Shown here: piece after piece, positions 1-8,200 of the stretch
Position numbering within the stretch: position 1 is the first letter of the stretch
Layout of the letters: the number at the start of each line of letters is the position of its first letter
Assembly: GCF_000498395.2 (NCBI RefSeq)
Contig: NZ_CP010979.1
Location: forward strand, 6,292,001-6,356,000
Reading direction: 5' to 3'
DNA length: 64,000 bases
Source: Pseudomonas putida S13.1.2
GTDB taxonomy: Bacteria > Pseudomonadota > Gammaproteobacteria > Pseudomonadales > Pseudomonadaceae
Program-made: the position numbers and the translations under genes
Notes under the pieces: generated by a model
Told to the model about the DNA's origin: nothing
Databases searched by the model: none
What the model saw: only the letters and a program-made list of their open reading frames with translations

Positions 1-1610
1 GCTGCCATGGCATCGAGGGCGTTGCCGATCAGGTTGACCAGAATCTGCTCCAGGCGGGTCTGGTCGATGGCCAGTTGCTGGTCTTCGAACTGGTGGTGCA
101 ACTGCAAATGACAGGCGCTGATACGGTTGGCCAGCACCTGCAAGGTGGCCTCCACCGCCTTGGCCAGCGAGGCCTGGCCGCTGTCGTCACCCCGTCGGGC
201 GAACGAGCGCAGGCTGGCGGTGATGCGCCCCATGCGATCGATCAGGTCGTTCATGGTGCGCAGGTTGGTGCTGGCGGTTTCCAGTGCCCCGCGTTCGAGG
301 AAGCGCACGGTGTTGCCAGACAACGTGCGCAGCGCGGCCAGAGGCTGGTTCAGCTCATGGGCAATGCTGGTGGACATTTGCCCGATGGCGGCCAGCTTGC
401 CGGCCTGCACCAGCTCATCCTGGGCGTGGCGCAGGGTCTGCTCGGCATGCCGGCGCTCGCGAATCTGGCCTTTCAGGCGTTCGTTGCTGGCGCGCAGGTC
501 TGCCGTGCGTTCGGCAATGCGCCGTTCCAGCTGGCTGTTGGCTTCCTCAAGGGCCTCGCGGGCCGCCAAGCGGGTGGCGATGACCTTGCGTCGCTCGTTC
601 CAGGCAATGCCGAGGATTGCCAGCAAGGCAAAGGCCACGCCCACCAGGATGCCCTGCACCATGGACTCGCGGCGCAGGTCCTGCAGCGGGGTCAGCAGGG
701 TGAAGTGCCAGGGTGTATCGGCCAGGCGCCGGGTCTGGGCCAGGTAGGCGACTTCGTGCTGCTTGCCCTGGGCAGTTTCGCTGTTGGCCGGGAAGGTCAG
801 TTTTTCCACGCCATCGGCCAGGGTTTCCCGGGCCAGTGGCTGCAGTTCGTTGAGCGGCCACCAGTAGTATTGCAGGCTGCGCGCCAGGCGCTCCTTGATT
901 TGCGGGGTCAGCGGGCGCACCGATTTCAGGCGCCGGGCCGGGTCACTGGAAAGGATGATGATACCGTTTTCGTCGCTGACGAACGCCTCCAGGCGGGCAC
1001 GCTGCCAGCGCTCCTCCAGCGTGTCCAGGCGCACCTTGATTACTGCCACGCCAATGATCTTGCCGTGCTCTTCAAGCCCATGGGCCAGGTAATAGCCGGC
1101 CTCCCCAGTGGTGCTGCCGATGCCGTAGAACCGCCCGGGCTCGCCGCGCACGGCGGTCTGGAAGTAGGCGCGGAACGACAGGTCTTCACCGAGGAACGAG
1201 TCGGCGTCGCGCCAGTTGCTGGTGGCCTGTACCCGGCCATTGGTATCGAGGACGAAAATGGCGCGGCTGCGGCTGCGCCTGTTCAGGCCCTCAAGGTATT
1301 CGTTGACCGCCTGACGGGAGCCGCCATCCGGGTCGGTGAGCAGGTGCGAGACGCTGTCTTCCAGCTCCAGCAGGCTCGGCAGGTAGGTGTACTTGCTGAT
1401 TTCGCTTTCGACCGTGCGCGCGTGCAGCTCCAGCTGGCGTTCGCCGTTTTCGCTGAGGGTGCGAATGCCGTTGCTCTCGCTGATCAGGTAGCCAGCCAGC
1501 CCTAAGCCGACCATCAGCAGGATGATCAGTGGCGGTAACAGCAGTTGGCGGATCAGACGGGATTTCACGGCAGGCTTGGCAGGGCGAAGTAGCGAGGGGT
1601 CGCATTTCAT
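1..1610 (-). CDS. aauS: Sensor histidine kinase, AauS-like (3' end beyond window)
   Basis: Membrane sensor kinase, probably the acidic amino acid sensor of the Aau two-component system. About 536 codons are visible and the gene continues past position 1. I chose the ATG at 1608-1610. It gives an N-terminal membrane helix (about residues 20-45), a periplasmic dCache-like region, a second helix (about 317-337), a coiled coil and the HisKA domain. The phospho-acceptor is His418 in the motif SIAHELNQPLAAL. The start of the N box (NLIGNALDAM) is present and the later ATP-binding motifs lie outside. It is a DctB-type kinase and lies directly downstream of the aat transporter genes. The partner AauR, a sigma54-dependent regulator, would be expected just left of the window. 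The Aau identity rests on context. Confidence 0.85.
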   Translation of the reverse strand, partial: MKCDPSLLRPAKPAVKSRLIRQLLLPPLIILLMVGLGLAGYLISESNGIRTLSENGERQLELHARTVESEISKYTYLPSLLELEDSVSHLLTDPDGGSRQAVNEYLEGLNRRSRSRAIFVLDTNGRVQATSNWRDADSFLGEDLSFRAYFQTAVRGEPGRFYGIGSTTGEAGYYLAHGLEEHGKIIGVAVIKVRLDTLEERWQRARLEAFVSDENGIIILSSDPARRLKSVRPLTPQIKERLARSLQYYWWPLNELQPLARETLADGVEKLTFPANSETAQGKQHEVAYLAQTRRLADTPWHFTLLTPLQDLRRESMVQGILVGVAFALLAILGIAWNERRKVIATRLAAREALEEANSQLERRIAERTADLRASNERLKGQIRERRHAEQTLRHAQDELVQAGKLAAIGQMSTSIAHELNQPLAALRTLSGNTVRFLERGALETASTNLRTMNDLIDRMGRITASLRSFARRGDDSGQASLAKAVEATLQVLANRISACHLQLHHQFEDQQLAIDQTRLEQILVNLIGNALDAMA

Positions 1611-1679
1611 CACAGTGGCCTTGTCACGACCAGCATCCGCTGCCCGGTGGGTCCCGTGGCAGCGGATGCTGTGGCCGGT

Positions 1680-2414
1680 TTAGTGCTGCAGGATCTTGCT
1701 GAGGAAGTGCTGGGTGCGCTGGTCGCGGGCGCTTTGATCGCCGAAGAACTCTTCTTTGGTGCAGTCTTCGATGATGCTGCCCTTGTCCATGAAGATGACC
1801 CGGTTGGCAACCTTGCGGGCAAAGCCCATCTCGTGGGTCACGCACATCATGGTCATGCCTTCGTGGGCCAGTTGCACCATCACGTCCAGCACCTCGCTGA
1901 CCATTTCCGGGTCCAGTGCCGAGGTGGGTTCGTCGAACAGCATGACGATCGGGTCCATTGACAGCGCGCGGGCGATGGCCACTCGCTGCTGCTGGCCGCC
2001 GGAAAGCTGGCCAGGGTGCTTGTGCGCATGCGCCGACAAGCCAACCCGCTCAAGCAGGGCGAGGCCCTTCTTGGTGGCTTCTTCCTTGCTCCGGCCCAGT
2101 ACCTTGATCTGCGCGATGGTCAGGTTCTCGGTGATGGTCAGGTGCGGGAACAGCTCGAAGTGCTGGAACACCATGCCCACCCGCGAACGCAGCTTGGGCA
2201 GGTTGGTTTTCGGGTCGGAGATCGACGTGCCGTCGACCACGATGTCGCCCTTCTGGAACGGCTCCAGCGCGTTGACGCATTTGATCAGGGTGGACTTGCC
2301 CGAGCCCGACGGGCCGCACACCACCACCACTTCACCTTTCTTGACCTCGGTGCTGCAATCGGTCAGTACCTGGAAGTCGCCGTACCACTTGTTGACGTTC
2401 TTGATGGAAATCAT
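1680..2414 (-). CDS. aatP: Glutamate/aspartate ABC transporter ATP-binding protein
   Basis: ATPase of a polar amino acid importer (GltL/AatP type), 244 residues. Visible motifs are Walker A GPSGSGKST (about 34-42), the ABC signature LSGGQQQR and Walker B VMLFDEPTSALDP. An in-frame start 12 codons upstream exists, but the ATG at 2412-2414 overlaps the stop of the preceding permease gene as ATGA and has GGAT upstream, so I use it. It is last of the four transporter genes aatJ-aatQ-aatM-aatP and powers uptake through the AatQ/AatM permease pair. The sensor kinase gene follows 69 bases downstream. Confidence 0.95.
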   Translation of the reverse strand: MISIKNVNKWYGDFQVLTDCSTEVKKGEVVVVCGPSGSGKSTLIKCVNALEPFQKGDIVVDGTSISDPKTNLPKLRSRVGMVFQHFELFPHLTITENLTIAQIKVLGRSKEEATKKGLALLERVGLSAHAHKHPGQLSGGQQQRVAIARALSMDPIVMLFDEPTSALDPEMVSEVLDVMVQLAHEGMTMMCVTHEMGFARKVANRVIFMDKGSIIEDCTKEEFFGDQSARDQRTQHFLSKILQH

Positions 2415-3082
2415 ACGGTGATCCTTTTTTGCAGGCGCTTGACCAGCCACGAAGCGGAGAAGCTGATGATGAAGTAGACGACGCCGGCGAAGATCAGGAA
2501 CTCATGGGAGCGCCCGATGATATCGCCGTTGGAACGTGCCGAGTTGAGGAAGTCCACCAGGCCCACGGTGTACACCAGCGAGGTGTCCTGGAACAGGATG
2601 ATGCTCTGCTGCAGCAGCAGCGGGGTCATCTTGCGGAAGGCCTGGGGCAGGATGATCAGGCGCATGGTTTGCGCGTAGTTCATGCCCAGCGCTTGCGCGG
2701 CGCCCATCTGGCCTTTGGAAATCGACTGCACGCCGGCACGCACGATTTCGCAGAAGTACGCGGCCTCGAACATCATGAACGCCACCACGCAAGAGGTGAA
2801 CGCACCCACTGGCGTGTCTTCGCCGGTAATCCAGCGCAGCACGAACGGCACCGCCAGGTAGAACCAGGTGATCACCAGCAGCAGCGGGATCGAGCGGAAG
2901 TAGTTGACGTAGGCACCTGCCACACGTGACAGCAGCTTGCTCGACGACAGGCGCATCAGCGCCAGGATGGTGCCCAGTGCGATACCGCCGACAACGCCCA
3001 TGACCATCAGCTGCAGGGTCATGACCATGCCTTCCCAAAGGGCAGGCAGGGCCGGGATGATTTCGCTGAAATCCATGTCCAT
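2411..3082 (-). CDS. aatM: Glutamate/aspartate ABC transporter permease (GltK type)
   Basis: Inner-membrane permease of 223 residues with several hydrophobic segments. The EAA-type cytoplasmic loop around SISKGQMGAAQALGMNYAQTM is the contact point for the ATPase in His/Glu/Gln permeases. The ATG immediately follows the TAA stop of the upstream permease gene, and a second in-frame ATG lies two codons in, so the exact start is uncertain by two residues. The 3' end overlaps aatP by four bases. It forms a heterodimeric channel with AatQ. Confidence 0.93.
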   Translation of the reverse strand: MDMDFSEIIPALPALWEGMVMTLQLMVMGVVGGIALGTILALMRLSSSKLLSRVAGAYVNYFRSIPLLLVITWFYLAVPFVLRWITGEDTPVGAFTSCVVAFMMFEAAYFCEIVRAGVQSISKGQMGAAQALGMNYAQTMRLIILPQAFRKMTPLLLQQSIILFQDTSLVYTVGLVDFLNSARSNGDIIGRSHEFLIFAGVVYFIISFSASWLVKRLQKRITV

Positions 3083-3829
3083 TTACTTGCCCCCCACGGA
3101 AATCAGGCCAGGCACGGCGACTTTCTTCTCGACCATGCGCATCAGCAGCATCAGGCCCATGTTCAGGGTGAAGTAGATCAGCGTGGCCAGGGTGAACGCT
3201 TCGAACAGGTTGGCGGAGAACTCGGCGGTCTGCTTGGTCTGCGCCAGCAGCTCCATCAGGCCGATCAGCGACGCCACCGAGGAGTTCTTGAAGACGTTGA
3301 GGAACTCGGAGGTGAGCGGCGGAATGATGATCCGGTAAGCCTGCGGCAGCAGCACGTTGTTATAGATTTGCGGGAGGCTGAAGCCCATGGCGCGGGCAGC
3401 GGCTTCCTGGCCTTTGGGCAGCGCCTGGATACCGGTACGCACCTGTTCGCAGACCCGGGCGGCGGTGAACAGGCCCAGGCAGACGACTACGCTGATCAGC
3501 GCCGAGGTGGTCGGGTTGAGGTCCTGCTTGAACCATTCCTGCAAGCCTTCCGGCAGCAGGTCCGGTACCAGGAAGTACCAGATGAACAGCTGCACCAGCA
3601 GTGGCACGTTGCGGAACAGTTCTACATAGGCGGTAGCGATGCCCGATACCAGGCGGTTCGGCACGGTACGCATGACACCGAGGAGCGACCCCAGCAGCAG
3701 CGCGATGATCCAGGCGGTGATGGCGATGGCGATGGTCCAGCCCAGGCCGGTGATGTACCAGTCCAGATAGGTTTCGCTGCCCACGCCGGTGGACTTGAAG
3801 AACACGCCCCAGTCCCAGTTGTAATTCAT
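3083..3829 (-). CDS. aatQ: Glutamate/aspartate ABC transporter permease (GltJ type)
   Basis: Inner-membrane permease of 248 residues, partner of AatM. Hydrophobic helices begin near residue 30, and the permease loop around ALPKGQEAAARAMGFSLPQIY is recognisable. It is separated from aatJ by 142 bases that contain a strong hairpin, and it abuts aatM with no spacer. This fits an operon in which the binding-protein message is made or kept at a higher level than the membrane-component message. Confidence 0.93.
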   Translation of the reverse strand: MNYNWDWGVFFKSTGVGSETYLDWYITGLGWTIAIAITAWIIALLLGSLLGVMRTVPNRLVSGIATAYVELFRNVPLLVQLFIWYFLVPDLLPEGLQEWFKQDLNPTTSALISVVVCLGLFTAARVCEQVRTGIQALPKGQEAAARAMGFSLPQIYNNVLLPQAYRIIIPPLTSEFLNVFKNSSVASLIGLMELLAQTKQTAEFSANLFEAFTLATLIYFTLNMGLMLLMRMVEKKVAVPGLISVGGK

Positions 3830-3871
3830 CGGGATTTCCCCTCAGACGGTTGTTTCACGGGCACCTTCGAG

Positions 3872-3900
3872 CATCCGGGGGCGCTTGGCGCCCTCGGATG
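3872..3900 (-). repeat. Intercistronic hairpin between aatJ and aatQ
   Basis: Two 13-base arms (3872-3884 and 3888-3900) pair at 12 of 13 positions around a three-base loop. No T-run follows on the transcribed strand, so it is not a classic terminator. It sits just after the binding-protein gene, where such stem-loops typically stabilise the upstream message or attenuate the downstream genes. Confidence 0.7.
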
Positions 3901-3971
3901 AAAGGTTAGACACTAATGAGTGGCCTGCAGAATTGATTCGTGCTGTTGCGCACCAGGCCACTATCTGAGGA

Positions 3972-4889
3972 TCAGGACTTCTTCTCGTCCGCGGCCTTGT
4001 CGGTCGGCTCGGCGATCAGCTTTTTCAGCTCGTCGCTCATCTGGAACTGCAGGTTCAGGCCTTTAGGCGGGATTGGCTGCATGAACCACTTGTCGTAGCT
4101 CTTGTTGACTTCGCCCGACTTGAAGTAGCCCACGATGGCGTCGTCGACCGCCTTCTTGAACGCAGCATCTTCCTTGCGCACCATGCAGCCGTAGATTTCG
4201 TACGACTGCGGGGTGCCGGTGATGACCCAGTCGGCTGGCTTGCGCGCCTTGGCCATTTCACCGGCCAGCAGCGCGTCGTCCATCATGAAGGCCACGGCGC
4301 GGCCGCTTTCGAGCATGTTGAAGGCTTCACCGTGGTCCTTGGCGGAAATCACGTTCATCTTCATCTGCTTGTCGGCGTTCATCGCCTTGAGGATGCGCTC
4401 GGAGGTGGTACCGGCGGTGGTCACCACGTTCTTGCCGGCCAGGTCCGGGAAGTCTTTGTATGCAGGCTGACCGTCCTTGACCTTGGTCAACAGGCGGGTG
4501 CCGACTTCGAAGATGCCGACCGAGAAGCCGACTTGCTGCTGGCGCTCGACGTTGTTGGTGGTGGAGCCGCATTCAAGGTCTACGGTGCCGTTCTGCACCA
4601 GCGGGATGCGGGTCTGGGAGGTGACGAGGTTGTACTTGACCTTGATGTCCGTACCCAGTTGCTTCTTCAGGGCGTCGACGACAGCCAGCTGGATGTCATG
4701 CGAGTAGCCCACGGGCTCGGGTTTGCCGGCCAGGTAGGAAAACGGGATGGAGGAGTCGCGGTGGCCCAGGGTGATGGTGCCCGAATCCTTGATCTTCTTC
4801 AGGGTGCCAGTCAGTTCTTCGGCCATGGCCGGCGAAGCGATCACAGCGGCCGCGATGGCGGCGCCCAGCAATTGACGAACGATACGCAT
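3972..4889 (-). CDS. aatJ: Glutamate/aspartate periplasmic binding protein
   Basis: Solute-binding protein of the acidic amino acid importer, 305 residues. The open frame extends 108 codons further upstream, but the ATG at 4887-4889 follows GAGGA at good spacing and starts a clear Sec signal peptide (MRIVRQLLGAAIAAAVIASP, cleavage expected after AMA). The mature part has the SBP_bac_3 features GTITLGHRDSSIPFSY and VDLECGSTTNNVERQ typical of GltI-type proteins. It is the first gene of aatJQMP. A sigma54 promoter and two palindromic activator sites lie upstream. Confidence 0.95.
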   Translation of the reverse strand: MRIVRQLLGAAIAAAVIASPAMAEELTGTLKKIKDSGTITLGHRDSSIPFSYLAGKPEPVGYSHDIQLAVVDALKKQLGTDIKVKYNLVTSQTRIPLVQNGTVDLECGSTTNNVERQQQVGFSVGIFEVGTRLLTKVKDGQPAYKDFPDLAGKNVVTTAGTTSERILKAMNADKQMKMNVISAKDHGEAFNMLESGRAVAFMMDDALLAGEMAKARKPADWVITGTPQSYEIYGCMVRKEDAAFKKAVDDAIVGYFKSGEVNKSYDKWFMQPIPPKGLNLQFQMSDELKKLIAEPTDKAADEKKS

Positions 4890-4992
4890 CAAATTTTCCT
4901 CGACGGGTTTGTTTTTTTTATGGAGCCGTTGGCGGACTCTTTCGTTCAACGAATACAGCATGAAGCGATGTGCATTCGGCTTCCAAGTGTAG

Positions 4993-5008
4993 AGCATGAC
5001 TCGTGCCA
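4993..5008 (-). promoter_or_regulatory. Sigma54 (RpoN) promoter of aatJQMP
   Basis: On the minus strand the sequence reads TGGCACG-AGTC-ATGCT. This has the invariant GG (-24) and GC (-12) exactly ten bases apart, as sigma54 requires. The -24 box is a perfect consensus; the -12 box has one mismatch to TTGCT. The predicted transcript would start near 4982, about 90 bases before the aatJ ATG. Confidence 0.82.
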
Positions 5009-5085
5009 AGCTCTGACAATGATCATAACCCCGCGCAAAGCCTGGGCATGAACCCTGTGTGAAGGTTTTTGAGCATTCTCCTGTT

Positions 5086-5099
5086 GTCGGATCACCGAA
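5086..5099. promoter_or_regulatory. AauR-like activator site, promoter-proximal
   Basis: GTCGG-ATCA-CCGAA, one mismatch from the inverted repeat TTCGG-N4-CCGAA that I recall as the AauR motif. Its centre lies about 92 bases upstream of the -12/-24 element, a normal distance for an enhancer-binding protein. Confidence 0.65.
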
Positions 5100-5113
5100 C
5101 GAGGGGCGGAATT

Positions 5114-5133
5114 TCGTTCGGCTATCCGAACGA
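5114..5133. promoter_or_regulatory. AauR-like activator site, perfect palindrome
   Basis: An eight-base perfect inverted repeat, TCGTTCGG and CCGAACGA around CTAT, contains an exact TTCGG-N4-CCGAA. Its centre is 31 bases (about three helical turns) from the other site, so two dimers could sit on the same DNA face. It also lies about 100 bases upstream of the divergent LRR gene and could affect that gene. Confidence 0.7.
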
Positions 5134-5230
5134 GTGACGGCGCTCTCAACGTGGCGCGCCAGCATTAAGTAACACCCGTCACGGAAAGCGAACTGGTGAG
5201 CTTGCGGCTTCATCCTCTGGAGCTCCTGCC

Positions 5231-8200
5231 GTGTCCGTGATCCCGATTCCTTCCGATTCCGTCGACGCTTTCATTGCCCGCCAGATGGCGGCTTGGCTGA
5301 AAACGGCCGATGCCGACCTTTTGCTGACCTTGCACCGGGCGCTGCGCACCCAGCAGGCAGCAGCCGAACGTGTGAAAAACAGGTTGGCCAGCATACCCAG
5401 CCTGGAGGCCTTTGCCACGCAGCTGCTCGAACCGGCATTGCGCGCCGAGGGCGTGGCCGACGTCGATGTGCGCAGCATGCAGGTATACATCGAGGATGAT
5501 GTGCCGATGCCCAGCGCGGCGCCACGCCTGCATACACCATGGCGCACGGTGTACAGCGTGCAACCTTTACTCACGGCCGCGCTGCACAACTTTCACGAAG
5601 CCGATACCGTGCCGTCACTCCTTCGGCGTGCCCATCTGCTGGACGCCCAGGGGCGCACGCTGGCGCTGACGTACGAGGCGTTTGCCCGCTGCTGCAGGCA
5701 ACTCGACATTGGTGGGCAGTATCAGCAAAAGTTGCGCGCCCAACTGTTTCCGAAAAGCCGGCCGCCAACGCCTGAAAACCTGGTTCGGGAAGCGGTCCAG
5801 CGGATGCTTGAGGAGAGCCTGCGGGCGAAGATGGATGTTGCGGTGCGCATGGCCCGCATCAAGTCCGAGCTGGACGAAGTCGACTACCTGCGCTTGTTGC
5901 CTGTGGTCGCCGCCAAACCTGTCGTGCCTGCGGTCACTGGCGTTGTCACACCGCGTCAGCTGTACCTGCTGGGCAAGCGTATACATGGGGTGGTCACGCT
6001 GGAGGTTCGCGAACACGCGGACGGGCCGCTGGAAGGCATCATCAGCTGGATACCACAGGACCCGCAGCGACCGGTGGCCAGGCACGCTAGCTGGGACGCT
6101 TTGTACCGGTGGTTGGCCAAGCGCCTGCGTGCGCCCCACTATCGCTCGTTTTTCCGTCGTTTCATCCGTGAGCGCGACCGGCCGACCTTCATCGCAACCC
6201 TTGAGCGCTTGATCGAGGCGAGCCATGGGCAAGCGCCAGCAGTTCTGGATGGACGCAATTTCGCCATCGAGACACCGCTGTTTGTCTACATGCGTGGCTT
6301 GCAGGTAGACAAGATGCTCGATGACGCAAGGGTCTTGGCGGTCCCGACCGCTGACGAAACCGCAATGGAGCGCCATCAGCGCCTGGAGGCCCTCAAGAGC
6401 GCGGGGCTCGATACGTTGAACCTGGCGGCACTGTTCATTCCGATACTGGGGGAGGTGATGTTCGCCGTGGCGGCGGTGGATGTGGTCAGCGAAGTGTACA
6501 AGGGCTATGCGGACTGGCGCATCGGCGACCGTCAGGGGGCGCTCGATCACCTCATGGGCGTGGCGCAGAACCTGGCGGCCGGCGCCGTGGTGGGTGCTGT
6601 GCATGCGGGAGTAGGCCGAGCCCTGGAGCGTGTGCCGTTTGTCGATGCACTGAGACCCGTGCACGAGGGCGAGGGCCGTGCGAGGCTGGCGCACTGGCCG
6701 CCCTCTGCTCATTACCTGGATGGCGGTGGTGCGCTTTTGCGCAGGTTTGACGGGGCCTTCGCGCTGACGTCTGACCAACGTGCTGAAACGCTCCTGCGTA
6801 TCACCGGCTTTGACCAGGACCAGTTGCGCCATCTGCACCTGCAAGGGAAGCCCGCACCCGCTCGTCTGCGCGATGCCCATGAGCGCTACGAACTCCACGC
6901 ATCGGAGCCTCGCCTGCAGGGGCGCGCGTTCGAACGTGAGCTAGCCGCGGGGCAAAGCACGGCATCGGCCGCCGGTGCTTTGCTGATCAAGGTATTCCCC
7001 GGTTTGTCGGTGCGTGGCGCCGAAGAGATCATTGCATCGGCCAACGGTGCGCAGATCAAGGCGTTGCTGGAAAGCGGCCGGGTGCCGCTGGCCATGGCCG
7101 AGCGTGCCCGTTGGTACTTGCGCGAAAGCCGCGTGGACCGTGCCTTGATGGGATTCGAGCACGAAGGTGCCGTGAATGCCGATACCCAGCGCCTGGTACT
7201 GGAATGGATCGCCCACCGGGCACCGTGGCCGGCTTCGGTGCGCATCGAGCTGCGGCTAGGGGAGGCGGGAGGTCGTCTGGTGGCAGCCAGCGGGGACGTC
7301 AATGCAACTGACCTCAGAACCATCATCCACACCGAACAGGGTTATCAATTGGCCGATGCCCACGCCCCGGTACTGGGCCAAGGCCTTTTGCCATGCCTGA
7401 TCCACACGCTGGATGAAGGGCAGAGGGCCATGCTCGGCGGGCGCCAGCTCACGGCCCACGAACTTGGCGACCGGGTTGCGCGCCTGGCCAGCGCGGATCG
7501 GGAGAGGACGGCAAAGTTGATGGGGCTGGCGCCTGTCGCAGAACGTTATAGCCCGCCACAGCGAATCGATAGCCGCGTCGGTTATGCGTTGAGTGGAGGG
7601 GGCGAAAGCAGCCGGCGGGCAATCCGTAGCGGCATACATGACATCTTCCCGACCTTGACCGACGCACAGCTGGACGCTTATCTGCGCGACCTGGCAGACC
7701 GCGGGGTTGGCCTGTGGGACCACCTCAGCCAGCTCCAGCGGCAGTTGCATGGCTTGCGCGAGGCGCTCGACACCTGGCAACGACAGCGCGTGAGCTTCAT
7801 GGACGGCCTGCGCCGCCAGCGTGTGGTGAATCAGATCAGGCGCACCTGGCGGCGCAAGACCGCTGGCCTTGCCGGTGACGACTTTTCGCTGCATATCGAC
7901 GGCGAAGAGGTGGGCAGCCTGCCGAGCTTGCCGGCGGGCATCGAGTTTGGCCATGTTCGACGCCTGACGCTGCGCAACATGGGCCTTGAGCAGATCGATG
8001 AGGATTTCCTGCGCAGATTCACCCACCTTCGCGAACTCGACCTGCGCAACAACCAGTTGACTCGTTTGCCCGTTGGCCTGGAGCGCTTGACCGAACTGCG
8101 CAGCCTGCGTCTGGCGGGTAACCAGATAATCGTCGATACCCCAGGCAGCCAAAGGCTGGCGAGCCTTTCGTTGCTCCAGGTGCTCGATCTGAACTACAAC

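Noticed and set aside
75..1505. 476-codon plus-strand frame at the window start
   Set aside because: Shadow of the sensor kinase, whose His box, membrane helices and coiled coil read through on the minus strand.
4890..5213. N-terminal extension of AatJ by 108 residues
   Set aside because: It would cover the sigma54 promoter and AauR sites and would bury the signal peptide.
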